Shown piece by piece: positions 52,945 through 62,612 of a stretch of DNA of 64,000 nt. The notes beneath the pieces are model-generated. The model was not told the DNA's origin, made no database searches, and saw only the letters and a list, made by a program, of their open reading frames with translations. The translations under genes and the position numbers were made by a program. Origin of the DNA: Geoglobus acetivorans (GTDB taxonomy: Archaea; Halobacteriota; Archaeoglobi; Archaeoglobales; Archaeoglobaceae); NCBI RefSeq assembly GCF_039641995.1, contig NZ_CP087714.1, positions 1,054,001-1,118,000 of the forward strand, written 5' to 3'. Every line of letters starts with the position of its first letter. Position 1 is the first letter of the stretch.

Positions 52945-54187
52945 ACTTAACACCTCCGAATAAAAACTCCACCGCATCCACAACTTCCGGTTTTCCATTA
53001 CGTGCTGCCTGCCTCAGTCTGACAGTTGGCTTTCTGAGGAATTTTTTGATGAGTGAGTTTGCAAAGCTTTCGAGCATAGGCAGAACTTCTTCATCGACAC
53101 CATATTTTGCATGAAGTTTGTTGTAAAGCTCTATGATCTCCTCGTTTTTTATGTAATCTGCGTGGGAATACATCATGCAGATGGCATTTCTTGCTTTCAA
53201 TTCCTTCAACCTTTCGATGAGGTCACCAAGCTCCTCTTTTATTATCTTTTCAGCTTTTTCTGCCTCTTTTAACCTTCTTCTCAGATTCTCTCTGCTGATT
53301 TCTCTGAGGTCGTCAATTGTGTGGAGGAGGACACCTTCAACGTTAGCTACTTCCGGTTCCACGTCTCTTGGAAGAGCTATATCGACAAGGAGAACCGGTT
53401 CTTTCCTGATTTCCATGATCTTTTCCATCATGCTTCTTGTTATGACGTAGTGGGGGGCAGATGTTGCCGAGATCACAAAATCGCATTCGGTGATGTATTT
53501 CTCGACCTTGTCAAACGGTACAGCAATTGCCTTCCCACCAACTTCCTGAGCGAGAGCCTTGCCTCTCTGAAGGGTTCTGTTTGCTATGTATATCTTATCG
53601 AGGTTCTTGTGTGCTATAGCCTTTGCAACGAGCTTGCCCATCTCCCCAGCCCCAATAATTAATGCCTTTTTTCCTGTGAGAGTTCCCAACCTTCTTTCGG
53701 CAAGCTCAACAGCAGCACTACCGATGCTCACCGCACCCTTGTTTATCTTTGTCTTGTTTCTGACTTTTTTGCCCACCTGAATTGCCTTGGAGAAAACCAG
53801 GTCAAGGACTTCACCGATACTTCCGTATTCCTTCCCCATGTTGTAGAAATCCTTAACCTGCCCGAGAATCTGGTCCTCTCCGACCATCATCGATTCGAGA
53901 CCTGACGCGACTCTCAGGATGTGTTCAAGGGTTTCTCCATTTTTGTGGATTTCGATAATCCTTTCAGGAACACCCATCGACCTGGCAAACTCTCTGAGGG
54001 TTTCTATGGTGCCGGATCCGTAAACATAAACCTCAACTCTGTTGCAGGTAAGGAGGATGGCACATTCTCTTATGTTCGAGAATGACATCACCCTGTCGAG
54101 TAGCGTTTTATAATCGCCATGCCAGGCTTTTTGAATCTGATCGATTGAAGCTTTTTTATGAGATATCACAAGGTTGGCTATTTCCAT
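52865..54187 (-). CDS. hemA: Glutamyl-tRNA reductase
   Basis: A 440-residue NADPH enzyme making glutamate 1-semialdehyde from Glu-tRNA. The catalytic Cys is in [33 protein letters not shown] follows, the NADPH loop is [19 protein letters not shown], and a dimerisation helix runs to residue 410. The last about 30 residues are an extra hydrophilic tail ([19 protein letters not shown]) that overlaps hemB. It is the first gene of the operon, with TATA-like TTTAAATT (54222-54230 region) and GGTGATG upstream. Confidence 0.95.
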   Translation of the reverse strand: MEIANLVISHKKASIDQIQKAWHGDYKTLLDRVMSFSNIRECAILLTCNRVEVYVYGSGTIETLREFARSMGVPERIIEIHKNGETLEHILRVASGLESMMVGEDQILGQVKDFYNMGKEYGSIGEVLDLVFSKAIQVGKKVRNKTKINKGAVSIGSAAVELAERRLGTLTGKKALIIGAGEMGKLVAKAIAHKNLDKIYIANRTLQRGKALAQEVGGKAIAVPFDKVEKYITECDFVISATSAPHYVITRSMMEKIMEIRKEPVLLVDIALPRDVEPEVANVEGVLLHTIDDLREISRENLRRRLKEAEKAEKIIKEELGDLIERLKELKARNAICMMYSHADYIKNEEIIELYNKLHAKYGVDEEVLPMLESFANSLIKKFLRKPTVRLRQAARNGKPEVVDAVEFLFGGVKYGISKGENEKIEKEQNPPPNAGDEAV

Positions 54188-54307
54188 TTCATCACCTTGT
54201 TTTAATCCTGGGGTAGGGAGTAATTTAAACTTTAGGTTTGCTGTAAAAGAATTTCCGGCAAATCAGCCTGTCGAAACTGGGATTATTAGAAAAGATAATT
54301 ATAAAAT

Positions 54308-54490
54308 TCAGGTCTTCGCACCGGCTATGCTCTTGGGGCTTCTTTTTATCTTCCTTCTCTTTTTGCCGTCTGATGTGTACTTCTGATTCGGTCCTGGCTT
54401 TTTATGGAGCTGATACTTTGTTGGCACAAGCCTGGTACCGCCTTTTCTGTTCTTTATCTTGATCCATTGAGTCGTTCCAGTCTTACCCAT
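54308..54490 (-). CDS. Small basic conserved archaeal protein (DUF5350-like)
   Basis: A 60-residue, very basic protein: MGKTGTTQWIKIKNRKGGTR, VPTKYQLHKKPGPNQKYTSD and a Lys/Arg-rich end. It looks like the small archaeal family annotated DUF5350 in methanogens (from memory). Probably nucleic acid or ribosome associated given charge, but no function is known to me. It is alone, upstream of hemA on the same strand. Confidence 0.65.
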   Translation of the reverse strand: MGKTGTTQWIKIKNRKGGTRLVPTKYQLHKKPGPNQKYTSDGKKRRKIKRSPKSIAGAKT

Positions 54491-54584
54491 GATTGTGCCT
54501 GAAACAAGCAGACTTAAAAAACTTTTCTCTCATAATATTGGTGATGCAAAATAATAAATACCGCAAGAGCAGATTATATCAGAG

Positions 54585-55100
54585 ATGGTAAGAAGGGCAA
54601 AGCTTGTAAATGATGCGGTGGAGCTTGTTCCGGTTCTGCAGCTTTTCTCAACCGAGACCTACAGGAGAGTTTATGAAACTTTGCTGAGTGAGTGGAGAAC
54701 TCTGGAAGAGCTGAAACAGCTTTACGGGGAAGGTGTGGAGGAGGCGCTTAGAATCCTTAAAAATGCAGGCATGCTTGAGATTAAGTGGAGAATGCCCTCT
54801 GACCCTGCAGGAAAGCCGGAAAAGGAGTACCATGTCAGTTACACACACCTGAGCATAAACGTTTACATCTCACTCAAGGAACTCAACACGATACTGAATG
54901 CGATTTTTATGGCTGAGGATGAGGAAAGCGAGATTGTTGACAGAATACTCGAGCAGATTGGCAGGGGAAGAATATCCGTTCAGCATATAAGCAGGGAAAC
55001 CGGGCTTGACAACCTGTTTATCAGGGCACTGGCGAAAAAATCACTGAAGCTCAATCTGAAAGGTCAGCTTGTTGAGCCAGCAAAAAATGAAGAAGTCTGA
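54585..55100 (+). CDS. ArsR-like winged-helix transcriptional regulator
   Basis: A 171-residue protein. Residues about 15-80 form a winged helix: FSTETYRRVYETLLSEWRTL, ELKQLYGEGVEEALRILKNAG. The C-terminal half is helical (LKELNTILNAIFMAEDEESE), then a second HTH-like segment QHISRETGLDNLFIRALAKK. It matches archaeal ArsR-type regulators of unknown ligand. It overlaps the DUF504 gene by 14 bases. Confidence 0.7.
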   Translation: MVRRAKLVNDAVELVPVLQLFSTETYRRVYETLLSEWRTLEELKQLYGEGVEEALRILKNAGMLEIKWRMPSDPAGKPEKEYHVSYTHLSINVYISLKELNTILNAIFMAEDEESEIVDRILEQIGRGRISVQHISRETGLDNLFIRALAKKSLKLNLKGQLVEPAKNEEV

Positions 55101-55368
55101 GATCAAGGTAATTCTGGACAAATTCAGATGGCATCCCGAATACGATCTGAGAAACGTGCTTATTAGGTATCTGGACAGGCCGAAGGGTTACTCTGTGATT
55201 TCGGGTGATCAGATAAGAGAGATCGGGCATGCCTTCATCTATACCGAAAGCTCTGCGATCCCCCACCACAGGGTCATTGAGATTTCGTACTGTGGAAAGA
55301 CAGTCTGGAAAAAGTTAATTAATTCCGGTGAATTAGCTGACAGAGATGACGGTGAGAAGCAGGCTTGA
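55087..55368 (+). CDS. UPF0248 (DUF504) protein
   Basis: A 93-residue archaeal/eukaryotic family protein: EIKVILDKFRWHPEYDLRNV, IRYLDRPKGYSVISGDQIRE, SSAIPHHRVIEISYCGKTVW. A related domain is found in RNA-ligase- and LigT-like proteins, so RNA metabolism is suspected. Translation is coupled with the regulator upstream (14-base overlap) and argH downstream (23-base overlap). Confidence 0.82.
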   Translation: MKKSEIKVILDKFRWHPEYDLRNVLIRYLDRPKGYSVISGDQIREIGHAFIYTESSAIPHHRVIEISYCGKTVWKKLINSGELADRDDGEKQA

Positions 55369-56800
55369 TAAAAAAATGGATGAATACGCTCTCAAGCTGA
55401 CGACCTCTATGGATTTTGATGAAAACATCTTTTACTATGATATTCTCGTTGATTACGCTCACGTCATCATGCTTGAAAAAAGGGGAATAATTGACAGGGA
55501 TTCTGCGAGAAAAATCGTCCTGGCTTTGAAGAAAATCGAATCAGAGGGTTTTTCTTCTCTGTCAAGAGAGTATGAGGATGTGCATGAGGCTATTGAGGCC
55601 AGAGTAATTGAGCTTGCAGGTGAAAACGGAAAAAAGATGCATACTGCGAGAAGCAGGAATGATGAAGTGGCCACATGTCTCAGGTTGTTTGCAAGAGATA
55701 GGCTTACCGAAATAATGGCTGAAATCCTTGAGATCAGGTCTGTACTGCTTAAAAAATCTAAAATGCATTTGAATGACGTGATGCCAGGTTTCACTCATCT
55801 GCAGTATGCCCAGCCAACCAAATTATCGCACCACCTTCTGGCATACCACGACATGATTTCAAGGGATTTCGAGAGGTTCCTTGAGGTTTTCAGAAGAACG
55901 AATCTTTCTCCACTCGGCTCTGCAGCCTTTTCAGGAACGAGTTTTCCCGTCGATCGTTTCCTGACTTCAAGGCTTCTTGGCTTTGATGGAATCGTTGAAA
56001 ACTCGATGGATGCGGTTGCGACGAGGGATTTTCTGGTAGAATGCATTTTTGCCTGCACGTCTCTGATGCTGTCATTCAGCAGAATCTGTGAGGAGATAAT
56101 TCTGTGGTCTTCTGAGTTCGGGTTTGTGAATCTTCCCGATGAATTTGCTTCATCCTCAAGCATAATGCCACAGAAAAAAAACCCTGATACTGCCGAAATC
56201 ATAAGGGCGAAAGCCGGAAAGATGATTGGTAACCTTACTGCTGCGTTGACGATCTACAAGGCACTGCCCTTTGCATACAACCGGGATTTCCAGGAAATGA
56301 ATCGCCTGCTGTTTGAAACACTGGATGAAACCTTAATCTCTGCCAGAGTCATGACAGGGTTGTTTGAAAAAATTGAATTCAGAACAGATGTTTTGAAGGC
56401 AAAGTCGTCCAAAGGCTTCTCTCTGGCAACAGATATAGCAAATTTACTTGTTATGAAGGGAGTGCCTTTCAGAGATGCTCACAGGATTGTCGGGGAGCTT
56501 GCAAAGCTTGAAAAGGATGAAATTGGTGCTGAAGAGCTTGCAGATGTTTTTGAGAAATTCGGATTGAGCTTGGAAATTGCGCCTGAAGAGCTCGATATGT
56601 TCGCCAGGCCAGAAAATGCTGTCGAGATGAAGAGAAGTGAAGGTGGTACGAGTGAGGACAACATAACAAGTATGATTGCTAAAAGACTCGAAAAGCTAAA
56701 GAAGGATGAAGAGATACTGATCCAGATTAAATCCAGTATTGAAAATTCTCTGAATGATCTGGTAGGGGAGGTGGAGAGCTTTGAAAATGAAGAGAGTTAA
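55346..56800 (+). CDS. argH: Argininosuccinate lyase
   Basis: A 484-residue enzyme that splits argininosuccinate into arginine and fumarate. Signature loop SSSIMPQKKNPDTAEIIRAK (family GSSxMPxKxNP with Ser in place of the first Gly), HTARSRNDEVATCLRLFARD and TKLSHHLLAYHDM are present. ATG 55346 is used; it overlaps the DUF504 gene. Its 3' end overlaps gatD by 14 bases. Confidence 0.95.
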   Translation: MTVRSRLDKKMDEYALKLTTSMDFDENIFYYDILVDYAHVIMLEKRGIIDRDSARKIVLALKKIESEGFSSLSREYEDVHEAIEARVIELAGENGKKMHTARSRNDEVATCLRLFARDRLTEIMAEILEIRSVLLKKSKMHLNDVMPGFTHLQYAQPTKLSHHLLAYHDMISRDFERFLEVFRRTNLSPLGSAAFSGTSFPVDRFLTSRLLGFDGIVENSMDAVATRDFLVECIFACTSLMLSFSRICEEIILWSSEFGFVNLPDEFASSSSIMPQKKNPDTAEIIRAKAGKMIGNLTAALTIYKALPFAYNRDFQEMNRLLFETLDETLISARVMTGLFEKIEFRTDVLKAKSSKGFSLATDIANLLVMKGVPFRDAHRIVGELAKLEKDEIGAEELADVFEKFGLSLEIAPEELDMFARPENAVEMKRSEGGTSEDNITSMIAKRLEKLKKDEEILIQIKSSIENSLNDLVGEVESFENEES

Positions 56801-58010
56801 AATAAAGGCGAAAGGTAGAGTATTTGAAGGGGTGGCGCTCCCATCTGATGATAATAAACTCGTTTTAAAACTTGATAGTGGCTATAATGCTGGATTTTAC
56901 GATTATGAAATTCTTGAGGAAAAAGAAGTGGAAATGCATGAATTTGTGCCTCAAAGGTTTGAAAGCAGGGAAAATCTGGGTACGATAAAGGTTATCTCGA
57001 CAGGAGGTACGATTGCAAGCAAGGTGGATTACAAAACCGGCGCCGTTACAAGTCAGTTCTCTGCAGAGGAAATCGTTGCGGACATTCCGGAGTTGCTTGA
57101 GATTGCAAATATTGATGCAGAGCTGCTCTACAATATTCTGAGTGAAAACATGAAACCTGATTATTGGGTGAAGCTTGCAAGGCGTGTGCATGAGGCTGTG
57201 AGAGATGGATATGATGGGGTTGTTGTAACTCACGGCACTGATACGATGCATTATTCCGCATCTGCACTGGCTTTCATGCTCAGGACTCCCGTACCGGTGG
57301 TTTTTGTTGGTGCCCAGAGAAGCTCTGACAGACCGAGCAGTGATGCTGCGATGAACATGATATGCTCCGCTCATACTGCACTGAGCGATCTGGGTGAAGT
57401 CACAATCGTCATGCACGGGACAACCGCTGATGAATTCTGCTATATTCATCGGGGTGTCAAGGCGAGAAAGAATCACACTTCAAGAAGGGATGCTTTCGAG
57501 AGCGTGAATTATTCTCCGCTCGGAAAAGTGTTTCCTGATGGAAGGATCGACTGGATTGCGGAAAGGTTCAGACGGAACGAGAGGGAGCTTGAGCTTTATG
57601 ATAAATTTGAAGAAAAAGTTGCCCTGATAAAATACTATCCTGGGCTTGGACCGGAGATACTGGAATTTTTCCATGACAGGGGATACAGGGGCTTCGTAAT
57701 TGAGGGCACTGGATTGGGGCACGTTTCCACGGATTGGGTAGAGACGGTGAAAAGGATAGCGGAGGATAGCGTGATTGTCATGACCTCCCAGTGCCTGTGG
57801 GGGAGGGTGTGTGACAGGGTCTACGATACTGGCAGGTACCTGCTCAGGGCTGGAGTCATTGAGGGCGAAGATATGCTGCCTGAAACTGCTCTGATAAAGC
57901 TCATGTGGCTCCTCGGTAACTTTGACGTGGAGGATGCAAAAATGCTGGTGAAGGAAAACATTGTGGGAGAGATAAATCCGATGCTCGGATATGAGGACCT
58001 GACAATTTAA
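56787..58010 (+). CDS. gatD: Glutamyl-tRNA(Gln) amidotransferase subunit D
   Basis: A 407-residue asparaginase-type subunit of the archaeal GatDE transamidosome that makes Gln-tRNA from Glu-tRNA. N-terminal AnsA-like beta domain with GVALPSDDNKLVLKLDSGYN, then the asparaginase part: VISTGGTIASKVDYKTGAV, VTHGTDTMHYSASALAFML and VGAQRSSDRPSSDAAMN. ATG 56787 is likely; an earlier TTG at 56781 is possible. GatE is not in the window. Confidence 0.95.
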   Translation: MKRVKIKAKGRVFEGVALPSDDNKLVLKLDSGYNAGFYDYEILEEKEVEMHEFVPQRFESRENLGTIKVISTGGTIASKVDYKTGAVTSQFSAEEIVADIPELLEIANIDAELLYNILSENMKPDYWVKLARRVHEAVRDGYDGVVVTHGTDTMHYSASALAFMLRTPVPVVFVGAQRSSDRPSSDAAMNMICSAHTALSDLGEVTIVMHGTTADEFCYIHRGVKARKNHTSRRDAFESVNYSPLGKVFPDGRIDWIAERFRRNERELELYDKFEEKVALIKYYPGLGPEILEFFHDRGYRGFVIEGTGLGHVSTDWVETVKRIAEDSVIVMTSQCLWGRVCDRVYDTGRYLLRAGVIEGEDMLPETALIKLMWLLGNFDVEDAKMLVKENIVGEINPMLGYEDLTI

Positions 58011-58061
58011 CTTTGTGGGAGGGATAAAGAATTTATATATCCATCCCTGCAATATTTAGCC

Positions 58062-59051
58062 ATGGACAGGTTGACGGTAGCCATAGGGACGTTTTTTGTA
58101 ATCTTACTTGCGGTAGCCGCTTCAATTGTACACTTCTTCGGGATTAAGTTGCTGATTCAGATAGTCTTTGGACTGGGCTATCTCGGGCTTCTGGCAGTTT
58201 TTGGATTGATGACTGCGCTAACGTTTTATGCGAGATCTTTTAAATACGGTCTCGTAACACTTCTGGGGGCGCTTCTGTCTGCTTATGGGCTTTATTCCGT
58301 GTATCTGTGGCACGTGGGGGACTTTCTTGTCGTCCTCGCAGTTTTTGTATTGGCGTTTGTTGTGTTTGTCTGGTATATCTCTGAGCCAGATCTGAGTCTG
58401 GCGGAAAGGTTCTCAAGTCCCGAGTCCCTGATGAAAAAGGGCAGATACAGGGCAGCCGGCCGAAAATTTGAAAAGAAGGGAGACTACGTCAGGGCGGCAG
58501 AGGCATATATCAAAGCAGAGATGCTCGAAAGCGCAGCCTGGGCATACGAGAAGGCTGAAAAATATAAAGAGGCGGCAGATGTTTATGCCATGCTTGCAGA
58601 AAGAGAGAAGGATGTATATTACTGGAAGGAAGCTCATGAACTCTACAAAAAATCAGGCGATCTGAGAAAAGCGGCGGAATGCCTTGAGAGGTATGCGGAA
58701 GATGAACCATGGTTCTGGGAGGATGTCGCTGAACTGTACTGCGAGGCGGGCAATGAGGAAAAATACCTGGAAGCCCTGAAAAAGGCTCTTGAGTATTACA
58801 AGAAGGAGGCTGAGGAAGAAGGAGTTTTCTGGGAGGATGTTGCCAAGCTTTATGAGGCTCTCGGAGAGGAAGAACTTGCTAAGGGCGCATGGACGAAGTT
58901 TGCAAGATACTGCGAACAGGAGGCTGAGAGCGATCCGATGTGGTTCAAACACGTGGCTGAGGCGTATGAGAAACTCGGATTGATGGAAAAAGCAGAAGAT
59001 GCCAGGAAAAAGTACGAGGAATACAGAGAGAGTATCTCAAAAACGACCTGA
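58062..59051 (+). CDS. Membrane protein with TPR-like cytoplasmic repeats
   Basis: A 329-residue protein. Residues 1-110 hold about four membrane helices. The remaining 210 residues are helical hairpins of TPR/SEL1-type: KKGRYRAAGRKFEKKGDYVR, AEAYIKAEMLESAAWAYEKA, EKYKEAADVYAMLAEREKDV, with repeated WFWEDVAELY and VFWEDVAKLYEALG units. TPRs scaffold protein contacts; the partner is unknown. It has its own promoter-like A/T-rich upstream (TTTATATATC, 58031-58040). Confidence 0.75.
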   Translation: MDRLTVAIGTFFVILLAVAASIVHFFGIKLLIQIVFGLGYLGLLAVFGLMTALTFYARSFKYGLVTLLGALLSAYGLYSVYLWHVGDFLVVLAVFVLAFVVFVWYISEPDLSLAERFSSPESLMKKGRYRAAGRKFEKKGDYVRAAEAYIKAEMLESAAWAYEKAEKYKEAADVYAMLAEREKDVYYWKEAHELYKKSGDLRKAAECLERYAEDEPWFWEDVAELYCEAGNEEKYLEALKKALEYYKKEAEEEGVFWEDVAKLYEALGEEELAKGAWTKFARYCEQEAESDPMWFKHVAEAYEKLGLMEKAEDARKKYEEYRESISKTT

Positions 59052-59092
59052 AATTGATAAGCCACTATTATTTTTCATTCAGGAATTAATTA

Positions 59093-59116
59093 TAGAAAAC
59101 TTTATATACTTTTCTA
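59093..59116 (+). promoter_or_regulatory. TATA box flanked by an inverted repeat, upstream of the TRAM gene
   Basis: TAGAAAA (59093-59099) and TTTTCTA (59110-59116) are 7-bp arms around the TATA-like CTTTATATAC. The ATG of the TRAM protein is at 59152. A dimeric regulator bound here would sit directly on the TATA box. The convergent HTH gene at 59346 is one candidate, but that is speculative. Confidence 0.55.
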
Positions 59117-59151
59117 CAGAGCGTTATGAAATTGGAAGGTAGGTGTTTGAA

Positions 59152-59349
59152 ATGGAATTTGAAAGGAAGCCACCTGTAAAGGTGGGAGATGTAAGGAAAG
59201 TTAGGATTGAGAACATTGGAAGCGGTGGAGATGGAATTGCGAGAATCGAAGGCTATGTCGTATTCGTTCCGGGTGTGGATGTGGACGAGGAAGTTACAGT
59301 CAGAATTACAAAGGTTTTAAGAAAATATGGATTTGCAGAAGTGGTTTAA
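59152..59349 (+). CDS. Single TRAM-domain protein
   Basis: A 65-residue protein consisting of one TRAM RNA-binding barrel: VGDVRKVRIENIGSGGDGIA, RIEGYVVFVPGVDVDEEVTV and RITKVLRKYGFAEVV. Stand-alone TRAM proteins in archaea act as RNA chaperones, sometimes likened to cold-shock proteins. ATG 59152 is preferred over the TTG at 59143. GGTAGGTG is upstream. The stop overlaps the neighbouring HTH gene by four bases. Confidence 0.9.
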   Translation: MEFERKPPVKVGDVRKVRIENIGSGGDGIARIEGYVVFVPGVDVDEEVTVRITKVLRKYGFAEVV

Positions 59350-59645
59350 ATAATTCTGGACAGTTCTTCAATTTCATCAATGCATTTTCTGATTTCTTGA
59401 ATGTCTTTTTTCATTTTTTCGATCTTTTCGTAGGCGTCGTCTGGTATTACGGCACCGTGCTGGGATGGCTCGATAACTCCAGCCTGCTCGAGCACTCTCA
59501 GCGAATACCTGACCTTGTGTTTTGGCATGTTGAGGATCTCGGATAACTTGAAGATGCCTATTGGTTGATTTTCCTTCACTGCTTTGAGGACCAGAAAATG
59601 CCTCAGTGCTATTTCGGCCTCATACTTAAGCTTCCTCAAACTCAT
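59346..59645 (-). CDS. Winged-helix DNA-binding protein with coiled tail
   Basis: A 99-residue protein. A wHTH is seen at about residues 10-65 (FKLSEILNMPKHKVRYSLRV, LEQAGVIEPSQHGAVIP). The C-terminus (EKIEKMKKDIQEIRKCIDEI) is a likely coiled-coil dimerisation helix. It resembles small archaeal PadR/ArsR-type regulators. Convergent with the TRAM gene. Confidence 0.72.
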   Translation of the reverse strand: MSLRKLKYEAEIALRHFLVLKAVKENQPIGIFKLSEILNMPKHKVRYSLRVLEQAGVIEPSQHGAVIPDDAYEKIEKMKKDIQEIRKCIDEIEELSRII

Positions 59646-59681
59646 TTTTATCCCCAGTTTAAAAATCTATATAATAGTATA

Positions 59682-60140
59682 TTAATCTTCCTCCATGGGG
59701 AAATAGACTATCTCTATGCCCGCTTCCTTCAGGAACTCCAGACCCCTGTTGTCTGCATAGTCTTTTCCATATACGACCTTCTTTATCCCGGCGTTAATTA
59801 TCATCTTGGCACACATTATGCATGGCTGGTGTGTTGTGTACAGCGTGGCATCCTTTATGCTCACACCATGATATGCTGCCTGGATTATGGCATTCTGCTC
59901 GGCATGCACCGCTCTGCAAAGCTCATGTCTCTCGCCTGATGGTATGTTAAGTTCTTTTCTCAGGCATCCTATGTCAAAACAATGGGGCAGACCCATTGGG
60001 GCCCCGTTATATCCCGTTGAGAGGATTCGTTTGTCTCTCACAATAACTGCTCCAACGTTCTGTCTCAGACATGTGGATCTGCTGGCTACAACTCTTGCAA
60101 TGCTCATGAAGTATTCATCAAGTGATGGTCTTCTGTGCAT
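59682..60140 (-). CDS. dCMP deaminase
   Basis: A 152-residue zinc deaminase of the ComEB/Dcd1 type that turns dCMP to dUMP for dTMP synthesis. Zinc/catalytic motifs are [20 protein letters not shown] (HAE) and [20 protein letters not shown] (PCxxC). N-terminal helix [20 protein letters not shown] and [12 protein letters not shown] fit the family. Divergent from dtdA. Confidence 0.93.
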   Translation of the reverse strand: MHRRPSLDEYFMSIARVVASRSTCLRQNVGAVIVRDKRILSTGYNGAPMGLPHCFDIGCLRKELNIPSGERHELCRAVHAEQNAIIQAAYHGVSIKDATLYTTHQPCIMCAKMIINAGIKKVVYGKDYADNRGLEFLKEAGIEIVYFPMEED

Positions 60141-60212
60141 GCGAAAGCATTTCCTTCTGAAAAATAAGTGTTTCTCCGATTATTTTTTGTGCCTCGGCAT
60201 GAACCTGAAATC

Positions 60213-61043
60213 ATGAAACTGATAGTCTGCAGTAAAGAAGACCTGGCTGGTCAGAACATAAAAAATGTCTTACTATCAAATGGCGATTTTGACAGGAAGG
60301 TTGTCGGAGAGTACGAGTTTCACGTTTCAGAAAAATGCGCTATTGTCGAGGTTAAGGAACGGCTCATATACTGCGACAATCTTGATGAGCGCCTTTCAAA
60401 GCTTATTGAGTTTGATGAAATTGTGTTTGCTTCAAGACATTCAAGCAAGGATGGGAGGAAGATCGTAACGGCTCACGTTTCCGGTAATGTGGGGCGAGCA
60501 GACTACGGCGGTCTGCCATACAGGCTTGCAAAACCTGCACCAATAACGATGAAGAACTTTTCAATTGCTGTGAGTAAAAAAATACCCGATACCGAGTATG
60601 AATTCACACTTGAAGCAACCCACCATGGACCATCGGAAATAAAAAAGCCGTGTGCATTTTATGAGATCGGTTCAACCGAAGAGGAGTGGAGGGATGAAGA
60701 CATCGCACACATAGTTGCTGATGCGATACTTGAGGCTTTGAAGGGGGAGAATAACTGGAAGGTTGCTGTTGGTGTGGGAGGAACACATTATGTTCCAAGG
60801 CAGACTGAAATAGAGCTGAACACTGTTTTTGCCTTTGCACACAACTTCCCAAAGTACACGTTTCAGGACCTCACCCCGGAATTTCTGAAATATGCGATTG
60901 ATCTCAGCAATGCCGAGATAATAATTTTTGACGAGAAGTCTGCAAACTCCAAAGTGAAGCAGTTGATAAAGGAGGTGGCAGAAATGGTCGGAATTGAGGC
61001 AATCAGGTCCAAGGAGGCCAAGAAATATATCTGGGATACATAA
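60213..61043 (+). CDS. dtdA: D-aminoacyl-tRNA deacylase, archaeal DtdA
   Basis: A 276-residue editing enzyme that frees D-amino acids from tRNA. Features: FASRHSSKDGRKIVTAHVSG, KNFSIAVSKKIP, FTLEATHHGPSEIKKPCAF, VGVGGTHYVPRQTEIEL and FAFAHNFPKYTF. ATG 60213 gives the standard start MKLIVCSKEDLAGQNIK; the longer frame to 60168 is unlikely. The AMP phosphorylase gene follows after 41 bases. Confidence 0.93.
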   Translation: MKLIVCSKEDLAGQNIKNVLLSNGDFDRKVVGEYEFHVSEKCAIVEVKERLIYCDNLDERLSKLIEFDEIVFASRHSSKDGRKIVTAHVSGNVGRADYGGLPYRLAKPAPITMKNFSIAVSKKIPDTEYEFTLEATHHGPSEIKKPCAFYEIGSTEEEWRDEDIAHIVADAILEALKGENNWKVAVGVGGTHYVPRQTEIELNTVFAFAHNFPKYTFQDLTPEFLKYAIDLSNAEIIIFDEKSANSKVKQLIKEVAEMVGIEAIRSKEAKKYIWDT

Positions 61044-61084
61044 GCATACAAAGATATTTATACCCTGTGGGCCATTTATCCACA

Positions 61085-62602
61085 ATGAAGGTCAGGGCGG
61101 CTGTTCTTCCAATTAATGCAGGCAAATTTGCGGTTGCCTTAAATCAGGATGATGCTGCAGAGATTGGTGTTTCAGAAGGAGACAGGATCAGAGTCATAAA
61201 ATCGGGGAAAAGTGTAAGTGCGATAGTTCAAATAGCTTTTGGCCTGATTTCCCGGGGGAAAATTGGCGTTTATGAGGAAATTGCAGCAGAGTTGAATCTT
61301 AAAGATGGGGACGAGGTTGATATATACCCCATTTCAAGGCCATCCAGTGTTGAATTCATCAGAAAAAAGCTCAGTGGGAAAAAATATTCGAGAGAGGAAC
61401 TTTACAGTATAATCTCTGACGTCGTTGATGGCAATCTTGCAGAAGTCGAGCTTACAGCATTTGTTCTTGGCAGCTATCTTGTGGGGATGGATTTTGATGA
61501 AATTGAGTGGATGACAAAGGCGATGATTGATACTGGAGAAGCCATAGAGTTCGAGAAAGGTGTTGTGGTTGACAAGCACAGCATAGGTGGGGTTCCCGGA
61601 AACAAGGTGAGTCTGCTCATCGTGCCCATAATTGCGGCATCCGGGTTGCTGATTCCCAAAACCGCAAGCAGGGCAATAACCTCTGCAAGCGGTACTGCGG
61701 ACACAATGGAAGTGCTTGCAGATGTCAACATGTCTGTTGAAGAGATTAAGGAAATAACCCTGAAAACAGGAGGCGTAATTGCATGGGGCGGTGCAACCAA
61801 CATAGCTCCTGCTGATGACAAGATAATAAGGGTGGAATATCCTTTATCCATAGACCCAAGGCCTCAGCTTCTGGCGAGTGTTATGGCCAAAAAAGGTGCT
61901 GTCGGGGCGAGACACGTTGCGATAGACATCCCGGCAGGAAACGGGACGAAAATCTCGTCTGTTGAAGAGGGCAGGAAGCTTGCTGGAGAGTTTGTGGAGC
62001 TCGGAAGGAGACTCGGTCTGAATGTTTCGTGCGCCATCACCAATGGTTCACAGCCTGTTGGGAGGACAGTTGGACCTGCTCTGGAGGCCTGGGAAGCACT
62101 GAAAACGCTTGAAGAAAGAAAAGGTTCGTCAAGTCTGATCGAGAAATCCCTCGGAATTGCAGGTTTGCTTTTTGAGATTTCTGGATTTGCGCAGGACGGA
62201 TATGATCGTGCAAAAATGATTTTCGAGAGTGGAAAGGCTCATCAGAAACTCCTGGAGATAATTCAGGCTCAGGGCAGTAAGGGAATACTCAAGTCTGACG
62301 ACATTCCAATAGGCGAGGAAAAATATGTGATTGAGAGCAAGTTTGAGGGTGCGGTTGTCGACATTCTGAATCAGAGGGTTGTCCGGTTGGCAAGACTGGC
62401 TGGGGCTCCGAAGGACAAGGGAGCGGGTGTTTACATTCACAGGAAGCGAGGGGAGGTCGTGAAAAAGGGTGACCCTTTGATTACGATTTATGCTGAAACG
62501 GCCTGGAAACTGGAAAAGGCTATTGAGTATGCGATGGAAAATCCACCCATAGTCGTATCAGGGATGATACTGGAGAAGTACCCCTCTTTCAAGGTTGTTT
62601 GA
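61085..62602 (+). CDS. AMP phosphorylase
   Basis: A 505-residue archaeal nucleotide phosphorylase (DeoA family) which converts AMP and phosphate to ribose 1,5-bisphosphate and adenine, feeding type III RuBisCO in the AMP pathway. N-terminal extra domain (residues 1-85), then VVVDKHSIGGVPGNKVSLLI, ITSASGTADTMEVL, and VSCAITNGSQPVGRTVGPAL. ATG 61085 is chosen as the first residue of MKVRAAVLPINAG. Family members also act on CMP/UMP. The RuBisCO gene is not in the window. Confidence 0.92.
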   Translation: MKVRAAVLPINAGKFAVALNQDDAAEIGVSEGDRIRVIKSGKSVSAIVQIAFGLISRGKIGVYEEIAAELNLKDGDEVDIYPISRPSSVEFIRKKLSGKKYSREELYSIISDVVDGNLAEVELTAFVLGSYLVGMDFDEIEWMTKAMIDTGEAIEFEKGVVVDKHSIGGVPGNKVSLLIVPIIAASGLLIPKTASRAITSASGTADTMEVLADVNMSVEEIKEITLKTGGVIAWGGATNIAPADDKIIRVEYPLSIDPRPQLLASVMAKKGAVGARHVAIDIPAGNGTKISSVEEGRKLAGEFVELGRRLGLNVSCAITNGSQPVGRTVGPALEAWEALKTLEERKGSSSLIEKSLGIAGLLFEISGFAQDGYDRAKMIFESGKAHQKLLEIIQAQGSKGILKSDDIPIGEEKYVIESKFEGAVVDILNQRVVRLARLAGAPKDKGAGVYIHRKRGEVVKKGDPLITIYAETAWKLEKAIEYAMENPPIVVSGMILEKYPSFKVV

Positions 62603-62612
62603 GGTGATTATT

